Shown here in pieces: positions 30,847 to 40,062 of a stretch of 40,344 nucleotides of DNA (within the stretch, counting starts at the first letter, position 1; each line of letters opens with the position of its first letter). Both the position numbers and the translations under genes were made by a program. Origin of the DNA: CAJBLF01 sp964542965 (lineage in GTDB: Bacteria > Patescibacteriota > Gracilibacteria > Absconditabacterales > Absconditicoccaceae); NCBI GenBank assembly GCA_964542965.1, contig CAZIVH010000008.1, forward strand, positions 1 through 40,344. Reading direction: 5' to 3'. Under the pieces are notes generated by a model. The model saw nothing but the letters and a program-made list of their open reading frames with translations. It did no database searches and was not told the DNA's origin.

Positions 30847-30908
30847 AGCAATGAAAAATAACTATAAATATATCGTCGTTTTTTATATTCAATCATCCCT
30901 CAATAGCA

Positions 30909-31445
30909 ATGAAAAATATCGAGGTAGAAGTCAGGTCATTCATAGATGAAAACAGATATCATCAGCTTGTTGATTTTTTTGAGCAACGCGCAAAATTCTT
31001 GAAAGAAGATTCTCAAACAACACATTATTTCACAGGCGAACATGACCTCAGAATCCAGAAGAACAATTTCTTCGCCAAGATCCGAATGAAGAAAGGCAAA
31101 ATCCACGATGATCATAGAGAAGAGATAGAAATCAAATTCGACAAGGAAGAATTCGAGAAACTCAAGGAACTTTTTCTTTATCTATGATATGAGATAGAAA
31201 TCACACGACTAAGAAAACGCCTCCAATTCGACTGGGATGGCATCGACGTAAGCTTGGATTATACAAAATGATATGGCTATATCATAGAGCTCGAAATCAT
31301 GACCACCGATCTGGAGAAAGACGAAGCACTGCAAGTGCTCCGCAAAAGATTCGCTGAACTGGAAATACCCATCACCCCCAAAGAGGAGTTCAAACAGAAG
31401 TACGAATGGTACAAAGCAAACTGGGAAACATTACTCGAAAATTAA
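30909..31445 (+). CDS. CYTH domain protein
   Basis: Protein of 178 aa. The N-terminal strand has the ExExK-like start of CYTH proteins as NIEVEVRSFI, followed by RIQKNNFFAKIRMKKG, EEIEIKFDKEE, LRKRLQFDWDG and YIIELEIMTTD. These are the alternating charged strands that form the triphosphate tunnel. CYTH members include adenylate cyclase class IV, thiamine triphosphatase and inorganic triphosphatase; which reaction this does is not known. Three TGA glycines occur. The family length is about 170-200 aa. A palindromic element follows the TAA. Confidence 0.83.
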
Positions 31446-31450
31446 AAAAC

Positions 31451-31521
31451 AGACGGATTAGATCGATATAGATGGATTAGAAATTTCCCTAATCCTTTTA
31501 TCTATTCTCTCTATCCCGTCT
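31451..31521. repeat. Palindromic element (copy 2), probably a two-way terminator
   Basis: It starts AGACGG and ends CCGTCT, with inner arms GGATTAG / CTAATCC and TATAGAT / ATCTAT, forming a long imperfect hairpin between the convergent CYTH and dut genes. It is related to 11786-11850. Confidence 0.6.
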
Positions 31522-31540
31522 ATTCTATTTTTGTAGATAA

Positions 31541-31975
31541 TTAATTCTTTCCAGTGGATCACCGTCCTCATTCACCTCTCTCGCTTTCAGGTAACTCTGT
31601 AACTTCCTGCCGCTCGACGTAGTGGCATTTTTCTATGATGAATTGTGCTATCTTATCTCCTTCATTTACTGTAAAATCCTCGTGTCAGAAATTAATCAAT
31701 ATAATACCTATATCACCTCTATAGCCTGAATCTATGACACCAGCAAGCACATCTATTCCATGCTTATATGCCAATCCTGAACGCGGTGCTATCCTACCAT
31801 AATATCCGTGCGGGATTGCGGTTGCAATATTCGTCTTAAACAGTTTTCTTTCACCATGCTTCAATACATAGCTTTCCGTGGAAAATAAATCATATCACGC
31901 ATCGGAAAACGTTGCCTGCATAGGAATTTTCGCTTTCTCGGAAAGCTTCTGGAATGGGATAGTGATTTCTGTCAT
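31541..31975 (-). CDS. dut: dUTP diphosphatase
   Basis: Protein of 144 aa that hydrolyses dUTP to dUMP, keeping uracil out of DNA. The five trimeric dUTPase motifs are seen: DAGYDLFS, APRSGLAYKHGI, VLAGVIDSGYRGDIG, GDKIAQFII and RGEGGRGSTGK. The usual aromatic residue of motif V (GFGSTG) is Arg here. Two of the motif V glycines, and those of DAGYDL and INFGHE, are TGA. Start ATG 31975; it follows the YkgJ-like gene by 23 bases. Confidence 0.93.
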
Positions 31976-31998
31976 GATAATGGGAAAAAATCTAAAAA

Positions 31999-32403
31999 TT
32001 ATTCATATTTTTTTGTAAGTATCTTACCTGTTTCATTAAGGAAGAGCGTATTGTTTTCAATATAATCTAATAACTCCGACGGTTGAGGGACGATTGCCTT
32101 ATCTACATTTCCATTCTTTTCGCATGTTGTATGCAATCAATCCATCTTCCCATGGATCCTGCACAGAATAGGCCTTTCTTCATAGACGACACACTTCCCT
32201 TCTTTATCCAGATATTCACAATATTGCACTCCCTTTCCTCTAGGAGCTTCCTTGTATCATTTCTTTGCAAGCAACGCTAAAATCGCCTCAAGTTCCTGTT
32301 GAGTCATTCTCGTAGCTCCACAGCATGACTCCTTACATCCCTCGCAATTAACTTTCGGTCATTGATCGAAATACTCCCTGAGATATTTGATAGTAGTATC
32401 CAT
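31999..32403 (-). CDS. YkgJ-family cysteine-cluster protein
   Basis: Protein of 134 aa with the cysteine pattern of the YkgJ/Fli(B)-type family: NCEGCKESCCGATRMT (CxxCxxxCC), QYCEYLDKEGKCVVYEERPILCRIHG and HTTCEKNG. The cysteines probably bind zinc or an Fe-S cluster. The substrate is unknown; members often look like metal-binding or redox proteins. TGA glycines include that before PKVNC. Start ATG 32403. It lies just upstream of dut in the same direction. Confidence 0.82.
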
Positions 32404-32463
32404 TATACTCTGCAACTATAAAAGATAGTAATTTCTTTTACTTATTTATGTGTTTTTTTCCAA

Positions 32464-32491
32464 TAAAAAAACCTCCGGAAATACCAGAGGT
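32464..32491 (-). terminator. Terminator of the unknown anchored protein gene
   Basis: On the minus strand ACCTCTGG and CCGGAGGT pair (one mismatch) across a 5-base loop and are followed by seven T residues. Confidence 0.8.
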
Positions 32492-32499
32492 AAATTTCT

Positions 32500-33012
32500 T
32501 TAGTCCAAGAAGGTATATCCCTTGGATTCTTTGAAACGCGTTTTTCGGATCTTATCATTCAGATAGTTTGAAAGCTTGGGAAGATGTCGTAATGCCTCTT
32601 CCGTAATTTCCAGCTGACTGCCGAATTTGTCATTGATAATGATATATGCACATCTCATCCCTTTCTGATCCTTTTTTTTCGGACCGTAGAAGATCGATGA
32701 TTCCAAATACGCCGTATCGAATATCGAATCTACGAGCGGTATTTCCATGTTCTTCACATAGAAATTGGAATCGCCTCTCTCCATAAAGAAATCAAGCTTG
32801 CAAAACAGTACATCCCCCTTTTCAAGGATGTCGATGATCTGATTCTCAGTCCATTCGAAGGTATCAGGCACCTGGGGATAGAATGCCATAATACTGAGTT
32901 GTTTATCTTGGGAATATCCTAGATATCCCAATACCGATAAAAGAACGATACATACTACTTTTCTCATAAACTTTTTTTGTTTTTTTGAAAAAAAATCATA
33001 TCTTTTTTCCAT
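32500..33012 (-). CDS. Unknown membrane-anchored or secreted protein
   Basis: Unrecognised protein of 170 aa. A basic N-terminus (MEKRYDFFSKKQKKFMRK) precedes one hydrophobic stretch (VVCIVLLSVLGYLGY), and the rest is an extracytoplasmic domain (FYPQVPDTFEW, DVLFCKLDFFM, AYIIINDKFGSQLEITEEAL). This looks like a signal anchor. It follows the PLD-family gene by 31 bases and could be co-transcribed with it. No TGA codon inside. A strong terminator follows. Confidence 0.65.
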   Translation of the reverse strand: MEKRYDFFSKKQKKFMRKVVCIVLLSVLGYLGYSQDKQLSIMAFYPQVPDTFEWTENQIIDILEKGDVLFCKLDFFMERGDSNFYVKNMEIPLVDSIFDTAYLESSIFYGPKKKDQKGMRCAYIIINDKFGSQLEITEEALRHLPKLSNYLNDKIRKTRFKESKGYTFLD

Positions 33013-33043
33013 AAAAAGTCAATCTTTCTTATGCATGAAGTAA

Positions 33044-34069
33044 TTATTTTGTCGAAGCAGTCCAATCCTGGGAAAATTGACCAGCGAATGTCTTTATGAT
33101 AGTTGGATCGAGAAGCAATATTCCAATTTCCCTATTTTCATCTAGAGAGGTTGCTGAGAGATTCATGCTGCCGAGCAAAAGTATCTTGTGATCAATAAGG
33201 ATCATCTTGGTATGATTGTAGTATTTCTTGAATTTTCTTGCATGCTCCTTTCCAAAATAACGAATAAGATCATCATTATCGTCGGTATCAGCCACAATCA
33301 TTTTCAATTCCGACAACCCTTTTTTTGTTTTTAAGATATTCCGTAACGCAGTATCGGTGATATATTGGGTTTGTATGATGATAGACGATTTCGCCGATTC
33401 CAAGAGCTGTTCTATTACTCCCCTGCAATTGATATTGCAGACAACAAGATTGGTATGAATATCTTTCATCGTCAATTTCTCGCCGTTCCAATCTTTTTCA
33501 AAAATGGTATGCAAACTCTTCCGAACTCCTGAATCGTAGCTCTGAAAAAAGTGTTCGCGATTTTTTGCGAATGAACTATGGGTCAGATTCGCCGTTTGGA
33601 TAATAAAGCCACTATCGATGAGATTGACTTTTGCATGCGTATATTGTGTGCCCATTTGTTTATCGGATTTCACTTGAATAGATGAATATCCACTGAAATA
33701 TTTCTGAAGCTCTTTGAGGGTGTTCTGATATTGCTGGAATTTTTTATCTTCTACGATAATCCTGATACTCACGCCGTTTGATGTTACACCCTTCAAAAGC
33801 GTCTTAAAATCTTTTTGGGTGAATTCATAGGTTCGAAGGTCTAATGCAGTTCTTGTTCATTTAAATGCGATCAATTCTTTTTGGAGACTCTCTTCTGGCG
33901 AACGATAGAATTCGCCTTGTATATCCTGTAGATTGCTCAATTGCTTCGCAATCGTCCTACGACTCGTTTGTGGCGAATAAGTACCCAATTCGATCTTTAC
34001 ATCACCAAGCAGGAATCCAATGATGAGTATGCTTATGAAAATCAATCGTCAGATATATGTTTTTTTCAT
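33044..34069 (-). CDS. Phospholipase D/cardiolipin synthase-like protein
   Basis: Protein of 341 aa with an N-terminal membrane helix (LIFISILIIGFLLG) and two PLD domains. HKD-type motifs are HAKVNLIDSGFIIQTANLT (first) and HTKMILIDHKILLLGSMNLS (second), both with HxK followed by an Asp and a downstream Asn. Family members transfer or hydrolyse phosphodiester bonds: cardiolipin synthesis, phospholipid or nucleic acid cleavage. The anchor suggests it works outside the membrane. Two TGA glycines join three ORF pieces (IGRL near the start and KGTRT in the middle). Exact substrate unknown. Confidence 0.85.
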
Positions 34070-34204
34070 AGAAAATTTGACAGATAAATTTTTTTTGATA
34101 TAATAATTATATTAATCCCTTTTGCTTTTTCAATACTCTTCACAAAAAATCTCGGGAAAACATAGTATATCTACACTCTCTTTACTTATCTCCATATAAC
34201 CTTT

Positions 34205-35455
34205 ATGTCACGAATAGAGAATTTCCTCCCTGACGATAAAACACTAGAAATCGAATCCTTGATGAAATCCACCAAAGAATCTTTATCTCGACTAAAAAAA
34301 GATATCTTATTCAATCATAAAGAGACCATCTCTTCAGATATAGAACAAAAGAGAGAATGATTCGGCGATTACCTCAAAACACATGGCATCGATAGGAATA
34401 CGTTTCCTAGAGAGGGAGGGATTGGAAAATTTTTGAGGACATTTAGGTATTACAAAGACATCAAAAATATAGCCCTAAAAAAATGAATACCTACCGGCTA
34501 TTTTTTTTGATTGAAGATGATCGAAGGAGAAGGCGATCCTACCAACATCAATACGCTCGACTGAGGAACGGGTATCTCTCAAATCCAACCAGATACTTTC
34601 AAATGGTTCTGTTCTCAGCATCTCAAAAAAAATTATAAAGTATTTTACGATAATCCGAAATACGCGGCATACAATTATGATACGCTTATGAAAAAACATA
34701 AAAACAGAGAAAAAGTGAATCAGATCATCGCCAACAAGTTAGTCGCTATAAGAAAAGAATGCAATTACGATATGAGTAAGCTCATGGCGCTGGATGATAG
34801 ATTCAATCCTCAGATTGCCCTTGAATTCTCAGCTGAATATCTTCTCTTCTGTAAGAAAAAAGTGAATACGAAAACGCTTACTGACAAGTCACGGAAAAAA
34901 TACAAAAACGATCCCAAATACGACTTTGAATGGATGCTTGCTTTCAACGGATATAATAAATGACCCAACAATTTTGCCAAAAACTTTGAATGATCGCATA
35001 TCACCAACCTCAAAAAAAGAATAGACCAATATACCTTATATTCCAAGAGACTCTCTGATCTATTGAAGGCATGATATAGCTATGACGACATTATGACCAA
35101 TATTCTTATCGCTGATCCTAAACAACGAAAAAAATCAAAGAAAACGGCGAATATCACTGACAAAGGAAATACCACCACTTCCTCATTGGAAAAAATCATT
35201 ACCAGCAATAAACTGCCTATCACCTATATCAACAAAAGCAAAGACGGAAAACGAAATGTATACAAATATACGCTCCCGACAGATAGAAATTCCTTTATAC
35301 CAAGAGATTTGATACATTTTATCAGCATATCAAAGATTTTTTTATGAAAAACGATCCAAATTACTGACGAAGATTGAATCCCGTTAGTCGATCCTTTCAA
35401 CTTTCCTAGAAAAAAATGACAATCTATCTATATCAAAGAAAAGATAGTGAAATAA
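34205..35455 (+). CDS. Lytic transglycosylase-like (SLT/lysozyme fold) protein
   Basis: Protein of 416 aa. The middle has a transglycosylase-like active site: MIEGEGDPTNINTLDGGTG with Glu107 as the likely catalytic acid, then ISQIQPDTFKWF (cf. the GxxQIxP motif), and AFNGYNKGPNNFAKNF (cf. the AYNaGpg motif). The N-terminal 80 residues are helical, and the C-terminal 120 form a separate basic part. No signal peptide or membrane helix is visible, which is unusual for a peptidoglycan enzyme. Many TGA glycines. It ends two bases before the convergent rsmI stop. Confidence 0.75.
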
Positions 35456-35456
35456 G

Positions 35457-36125
35457 CTAGTTTTTTATCCCAACAACGAATTCTCCCTTGATCGGGAGTT
35501 TTTTTTCTTGTATTATATTCAAAACCTCCTCTACTGTTCATGTAAAATGTTGTTCGAACATCTTGCTGAGTTCTTTTGCAATAGAAATCTTTCCGCTAAA
35601 TCACGCCTGTTTCAGTTCATCTAAAAATTTTTCTATCCTATGGACGGATTCATAGACAAAGACAGGTATGTCTGATTGCAACATTTCTTTGACCTTAGTC
35701 TGCCTTCATTTTTTGGTCGGAAGAAATCATAAGTATATAAATTCTGACGTATCGAATCCTGCGCCTACGACCGCTGGAACAAGGGCTGTCGCACCAGGCA
35801 AAATGGTATAGCGAACATGATTCTCGTTGCACAATTGAACAAGAACTTTTCCCGGATCGGACAATCCTGGTGTCCCTGCTTCGGAAACAACCCCGACATC
35901 ATGTTCACGGATGATATTCATATAATGCGCTAATTTCCCTCTATCGGTAAAGCTAGTCAATGAGAGAAAATCCTTGTCTTTATAATCAATATCATACATA
36001 CCGAGCAATTTTTTCGTCGTTCTCGTATCCTCGGAAATAATATACTTCAACTCTTTGAAAAGCCTCAAAGCACGGAGCGTGATATCTTCCTTGTTTCCTA
36101 TAGGCGTTGGAATGAAATAAAGCAT
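35457..36125 (-). CDS. rsmI: 16S rRNA (cytidine1402-2'-O)-methyltransferase
   Basis: Protein of 222 aa in the tetrapyrrole methylase fold: MLYFIPTPIGNKEDITLRAL, IISEDTRTTKKLL, GVVSEAGTPGLSDPGKVLV, YTILPGATALVPAVVGAGF and FIYLGFLPTK are RsmI signatures. It methylates the ribose of C1402 with SAM. Three or more TGA glycines in the C-terminal third, including YLGFLP. The end of the gene contains, on the other strand, the terminator of the transglycosylase-like gene. Stop TAG. Confidence 0.93.
35483..35506 (+). terminator. Terminator of the transglycosylase-like gene, inside antisense rsmI
   Basis: CTCCC pairs with GGGAG across a 6-base loop (TTGATC), followed by eight T residues. The same bases encode KKLPIKGE of RsmI on the minus strand. 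Confidence 0.75.
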
Positions 36126-36158
36126 GATGAAAAATTTAAAAACTGAAAGATGGTGAGA

Positions 36159-36186
36159 TTGAAATATGGAAGTTTTTTATTATATT
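36159..36186 (+). promoter_or_regulatory. Predicted promoter of the candidate small RNA
   Basis: TTGAAA (36159-36164), 16-base spacer, TATATT (36181-36186). The likely start is near 36193. No ORF follows. Confidence 0.45.
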
Positions 36187-36192
36187 GGCTAC

Positions 36193-36297
36193 GGTAGTGA
36201 GCCACTACGATATATTATCAACAGTGGTGAGGCTCTTTAAGATTCCGTTTAACCCACGGAACCCCCGTCAGCTTTTTAGCTTGGACGGGATTTTTTT
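36193..36297 (+). ncRNA. Candidate small non-coding RNA with three hairpins
   Basis: About 105 bases between a good promoter and a strong terminator, with no ORF. Hairpins in order: GAGCCACTA pairing with AGTGG..GGCTC, TTCCGT with ACGGAA (loop TTAACCC), and the terminator stem CCCGTC..GACGGG. It lies in the 170-base gap between the rsmI start and the mutY-like stop. I do not recognise a known family (no SRP, tmRNA, RNase P or tRNA motifs). Confidence 0.45.
36264..36297 (+). terminator. Strong intrinsic terminator
   Basis: CCCGTC and GACGGG pair, extended by AGCT / AGCT inside, and are followed by seven T residues. The mutY-like stop codon on the other strand overlaps the T tract. Confidence 0.85.
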
Positions 36298-37108
36298 ATT
36301 CTGAGATCAAGATTACTCATTTTTTTATCACAATCAAACCTTCTTTCTGAAGACCGTTCACGATATCTTTTACATCTTTGTGCGGAAATTCTTCTTGGAC
36401 ATCATGGATACTCAATGATCATTTTTTCACTAATTGCTTCATCACTCGTCAACGGACTTGCCTATCAGATCATTCAAATTTCGATTGTTTAGAAAGTGGC
36501 TTTATCTTTGTCTTGCGAGCGGTAAGAAGGAGCGCTCATTGATCCATCAGTGCATTATGTCGGTCACGTGAGCACCCGGGTGGAATTACGGTTTCAGCAA
36601 AAGCTTCGAGCTCTTTTGCGGTAATAGTTTCAGGTAACTTGAACAAAAAAATCAATACTCTCCTGATATTAGTATCGATCACCGGTACGGGTAAATTCCA
36701 TGCAAAGGACATAATAGCCGCTGAAGTGTATGGTCAGATTCATGGTAATTTTTGTAATTCAATTCTATCTTTTGGTAATGTTCAATTCTTCCATTCTCCA
36801 TTTCTCCATTTTTCAATGATAGTTTTTGCACATTGTTGAAGTCTTAACGCTCTTGAGTTGAATCCGAGTCCTGATCGATGGCTAAGTAAATCCGTTTTCG
36901 AAGCATGAGCAAGTGATTGATAATCAGGAAAATCTTTCATTCGTTTTTGAAAATAGGGAATCACTCTATCGACCTGCGTTTGTTGTAACATTACCTCAGA
37001 AACATGAATCGCATACGGATCCTGTGTCTGTCTTCGAGGAAGTTTGCGACCGTTTTTTGCATACCAAGAAAGAATATTTTGTTGAATGTATTTTATGTTT
37101 TTACGCAT
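36296..37108 (-). CDS. mutY: MutY-like A/G-specific adenine glycosylase without Fe-S cluster
   Basis: Protein of 270 aa of the HhH-GPD family. It has the MutY signature DPYAIHVSEVMLQQTQVDRV with catalytic Glu38, the helix-hairpin-helix LPGIGPYTSAA, and catalytic Asp145 in PVIDTNIRRVL. It removes adenine opposite 8-oxoguanine. The four cysteines of the C-terminal [4Fe-4S] loop are absent: only one Cys (PPGCSRD) is near that place. There is no NUDIX domain; the last 50 residues (MKQLVKKGSLSIHDVQEEF) look like a winged helix. The Gly residues of LPGIG and many others are TGA. Its ATG overlaps no gene; DUF1294 ends 4 bases upstream. Confidence 0.85.
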
Positions 37109-37111
37109 ATA

Positions 37112-37387
37112 TTACAAAGAAAATAATAATATAATAGAAATCACAATCCACGCACCAGCGACCAACCAAAACCTTGTTAGGAATTTTCCTTTTATGGTTT
37201 TATGACGGAACGCTTGCATACCAAGAATCGCGCCTATTCGTCCTCCAAGTGCAGTAAAGATAAGAAGATTCTTTTCTGAGATCCTTCGTTTCTGTGCTGC
37301 CGCTTTGTATTTATCCACTCCCCGAACAATAAAGGTGAAGAGGTTTATCAAGAGCAGATATCGAATAAGTAAGCTAGTTCGTGTCAT
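37112..37387 (-). CDS. DUF1294 family membrane protein
   Basis: Protein of 91 aa with two or three membrane segments (LLIRYLLLINLFTFIVRG, LIFTALGGRIGAILGMQAF, FWLVAGAWIVISIILLFSL) and the family pattern DKYKAA..RRISEKNLL.......G...G....RHKT.K..F. Function of the family is unknown. It lies just upstream of the mutY-like gene in the same direction (4-base gap), so the two are probably co-transcribed. No TGA codon used. Confidence 0.85.
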   Translation of the reverse strand: MTRTSLLIRYLLLINLFTFIVRGVDKYKAAAQKRRISEKNLLIFTALGGRIGAILGMQAFRHKTIKGKFLTRFWLVAGAWIVISIILLFSL

Positions 37388-37475
37388 TTTTTCAATGCAA
37401 AATGTAAAATCTAGAATTCAGAATAAAATGTAGTTTTCTTATCAGAGTTTTCAATGTAAAAAAGAGGGGGATTTT

Positions 37476-37503
37476 TTGACAGAAAAAGTTTTCTGAGTAT
37501 ACT
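37476..37503 (+). promoter_or_regulatory. Predicted strong promoter of the Delta-60 surface protein gene
   Basis: TTGACA (37476-37481), 16-base spacer, TATACT (37498-37503). Consensus-like; the start would be near 37510, 27 bases before the ATG. Confidence 0.6.
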
Positions 37504-37536
37504 TGCATGGAAACTTTAGATGATAGATAACCGTTA

Positions 37537-40002
37537 ATGCTAATCAGACATATAAAAAAGCCGTTTTTAACCTATATAGTGCTCATCAGTATATGTATAG
37601 GCACTTTTTTGTATACCAACGCATTTGCAGGGCAGACGGACAAAGACGCTTTGCTCACTATTCCAAGTGGCGTATGATTCAATGGACCTGTATATGTAGT
37701 TACACCACAAGATAGTAATAAAATGCTTGTATGATGAGAATTTACGTGATACAATTGATATACTACAAACAAAATAATTCGTTTATATACCGATGGAAGA
37801 AGAGATGCCACTTTTGATATCTGATCATGATTCAATGATGCTATCAGAGCGATAGTGATTCAAAACGATGGGAAAATCCTTGTTTGAGGACATTTCACTA
37901 ATTATAATTGAACGGTGGTAAATAGGATTGTACGTCTCAATACCGATGGTAGTATAGACACTAGTTTCGGTATATGAAGCTGATTCAATGCCCAAGTCAG
38001 AGTCATAACCCTACAAAGCGATGGAAAAATTCTCGTCTGAGGAGCCATCACCAACTACAATTGAACGACTATCTATAGAATCGCTCGTTTGAACACCAAT
38101 GGGACCATAGACAGTTCTTTCAATGTTTGACTAGGATTCAACAACAACATCAGATCCATAGTTTTTCAAGATGATGGAAAAATCATTCTTGGATGAGGAT
38201 TTGTCGTCTATAATTGAACAACTACCAACAGAATAATTCGCGTCAATCCAAATGGAAGCAGAGACAATTCTTTCGTAATCTGATCAGGATTCAACGAACA
38301 GATCAATTCCGTTCTTCTTTTGCCAGATGGGAAAATTCTTGTTTGAGGATTATTCACTGGCTACAATTGAACTTCTGTCAACAGGATAGCACGTCTCAAT
38401 ACCGATGGTAGCTTAGATACGACTTTTGACATTTGAGATTGATTTAACTCTCAGGTCGTCTCTTTTGTTGTTGATGATGAAAAAATCATTGTTTGATGAA
38501 CATTTACTGGATATGATTCTACAATAGCAAACAGGATTATCCGTTTACATACCGATGGTAGTGCAGATACCTCATTTAATTTTTGAGTATGATTTGATAA
38601 TGCAGTAAGATTCCTTAGCCGTCAACCTGATGGCAAGATACTTGTCTGAGGTGACTTTACCACATACAAATGAGCGTCTTTTTGATGACTTATCCGTTTG
38701 AACGGGAATAGTCATATTTCATTGCTAGACACCGACAACGAAGATGTTGTACGTGCAGAATTCATCAGCAAAGGATATACCATCTCTGGAGATATACTAT
38801 CTTGATCTGCACCTATGGTATTTGTAGATACGCTATGAAGAGTACCCACATCGCTTATTCTAAAGAACAATAATATACTACTGACATTACCCCAGGACAT
38901 GCATATAAAAAGAGCATCTAATCATGCTGACTATACATGAACATTTTTCCCTCCGACTCCTATTCCTGTAGAAAACAACCCGGACGCAGATTTTGCTTTC
39001 AGCGTATGATCTGACCAAACATCATTGGAACTTAGCAACTGAGTTGCTACGCTCTCTGCACCGGTCGTATGAAAACATGCAGGAGACACAATGTATATCT
39101 ATTATTCTGAAGACAATGGAGACACATGGCTTCCTCACACAGAGACACATGTTGTCGCATATAACGATCAAGCATATGTCACATTTACCACCCCACACTT
39201 CACGGATTTTGCTATTTGATCCTATACTTGAACTTTTATCATCGATAATGATGCAACATCTACAGCAACAGGAACCGTTGATTTGGATATAGATGCTCCA
39301 TGAGCAACAAATATGAGATTCTCCAACGATTGAATATCTTGGTCTAGTTGGGAAGCTTATACTACCAGCAAAAACTGGACACTCAGTGCGGGATATGGAA
39401 CAAAAATCGTCTATGCTCAGTTTGATATCGATGGCGATACTATGAGCGATGTACAAACAAGTGACGAGATAACATATAATATATCATCTAGCTGTCCAAT
39501 ATGATCGCATTGTGGAGATTTGACTCTGGAAATCCTTTCTGGTCAGTCTTATTGTGAATATGGGAACAGTCTAAGCTTCTGACAAATCATTCACTCATAC
39601 GCTGCGAGAAGTCTTAGTACTGGTTTCCTTACTACTGGTGGCAATGCTGCTTGGTTTTGTCAGGATAATCAAGGACTTGATTCACGAACGCTTAGCATAC
39701 AGGCGTCTGATGTTCATAATATCACAACTAACAATCCTGTACATACTATTCCTGCTAACGAGGTATTTATAAAGAATCCTGCCGCATACATTTCTCAAGG
39801 CGTCTGTACCTACTGATCTTGAGATTCTCTTGATGATCGGATAGATATTGCATGACCAAGAGCTATCTTTAGTAAAGATGGCGCTTTCGGTGAATGATGC
39901 ACTATCATGACAAATAATGTAGAACTCAAAATAAACCTTACCTGATCTCAGGCACTTGGTATGTACTCTTGAACCATTACTATTAATCTCCCTAACTTCT
40001 AA
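37537..40002 (+). CDS. Large surface protein with seven Delta-60 repeats
   Basis: Exported protein of 821 aa. The N-terminal signal segment (FLTYIVLISICIGTFLY, then TNAFAG) is followed by seven repeats of 51 residues with the pattern DGKILVGG.FT.YNGT...RI.RLNTDGS.D.SF..GSGFN, the Delta-60 (DUF5122) repeat. Seven units suggest a seven-bladed beta-propeller. Next come beta-rich domains (about residues 430-660) and a Cys-containing C-terminal domain with SxGxxC loops. More than 40 in-frame TGA codons encode glycine, several per repeat. No sorting signal is obvious. A surface or secreted adhesin is inferred, perhaps for attachment to a host cell. Confidence 0.85.
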
Positions 40003-40026
40003 TAATTATACTTATAATATAAAAAA

Positions 40027-40049
40027 AATCCGCTTTCACGGATTTTTTT
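40027..40049 (+). terminator. Bidirectional terminator after the Delta-60 gene
   Basis: AATCCG pairs with CGGATT across a 6-base loop; T residues follow and A residues precede, serving the convergent gene also. Confidence 0.85.
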
Positions 40050-40062
40050 ATATTATTTTTGA

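Noticed and set aside
36193..36297. tRNA, SRP RNA or tracrRNA
   Set aside because: No T-loop or acceptor pairing, no SRP loop motif, and no cas gene in the window.
39022..39456. Minus-strand ORF of 144 aa with many Cys and Ser
   Set aside because: It is the shadow of the Delta-60 surface protein gene, which has a continuous frame through this region.
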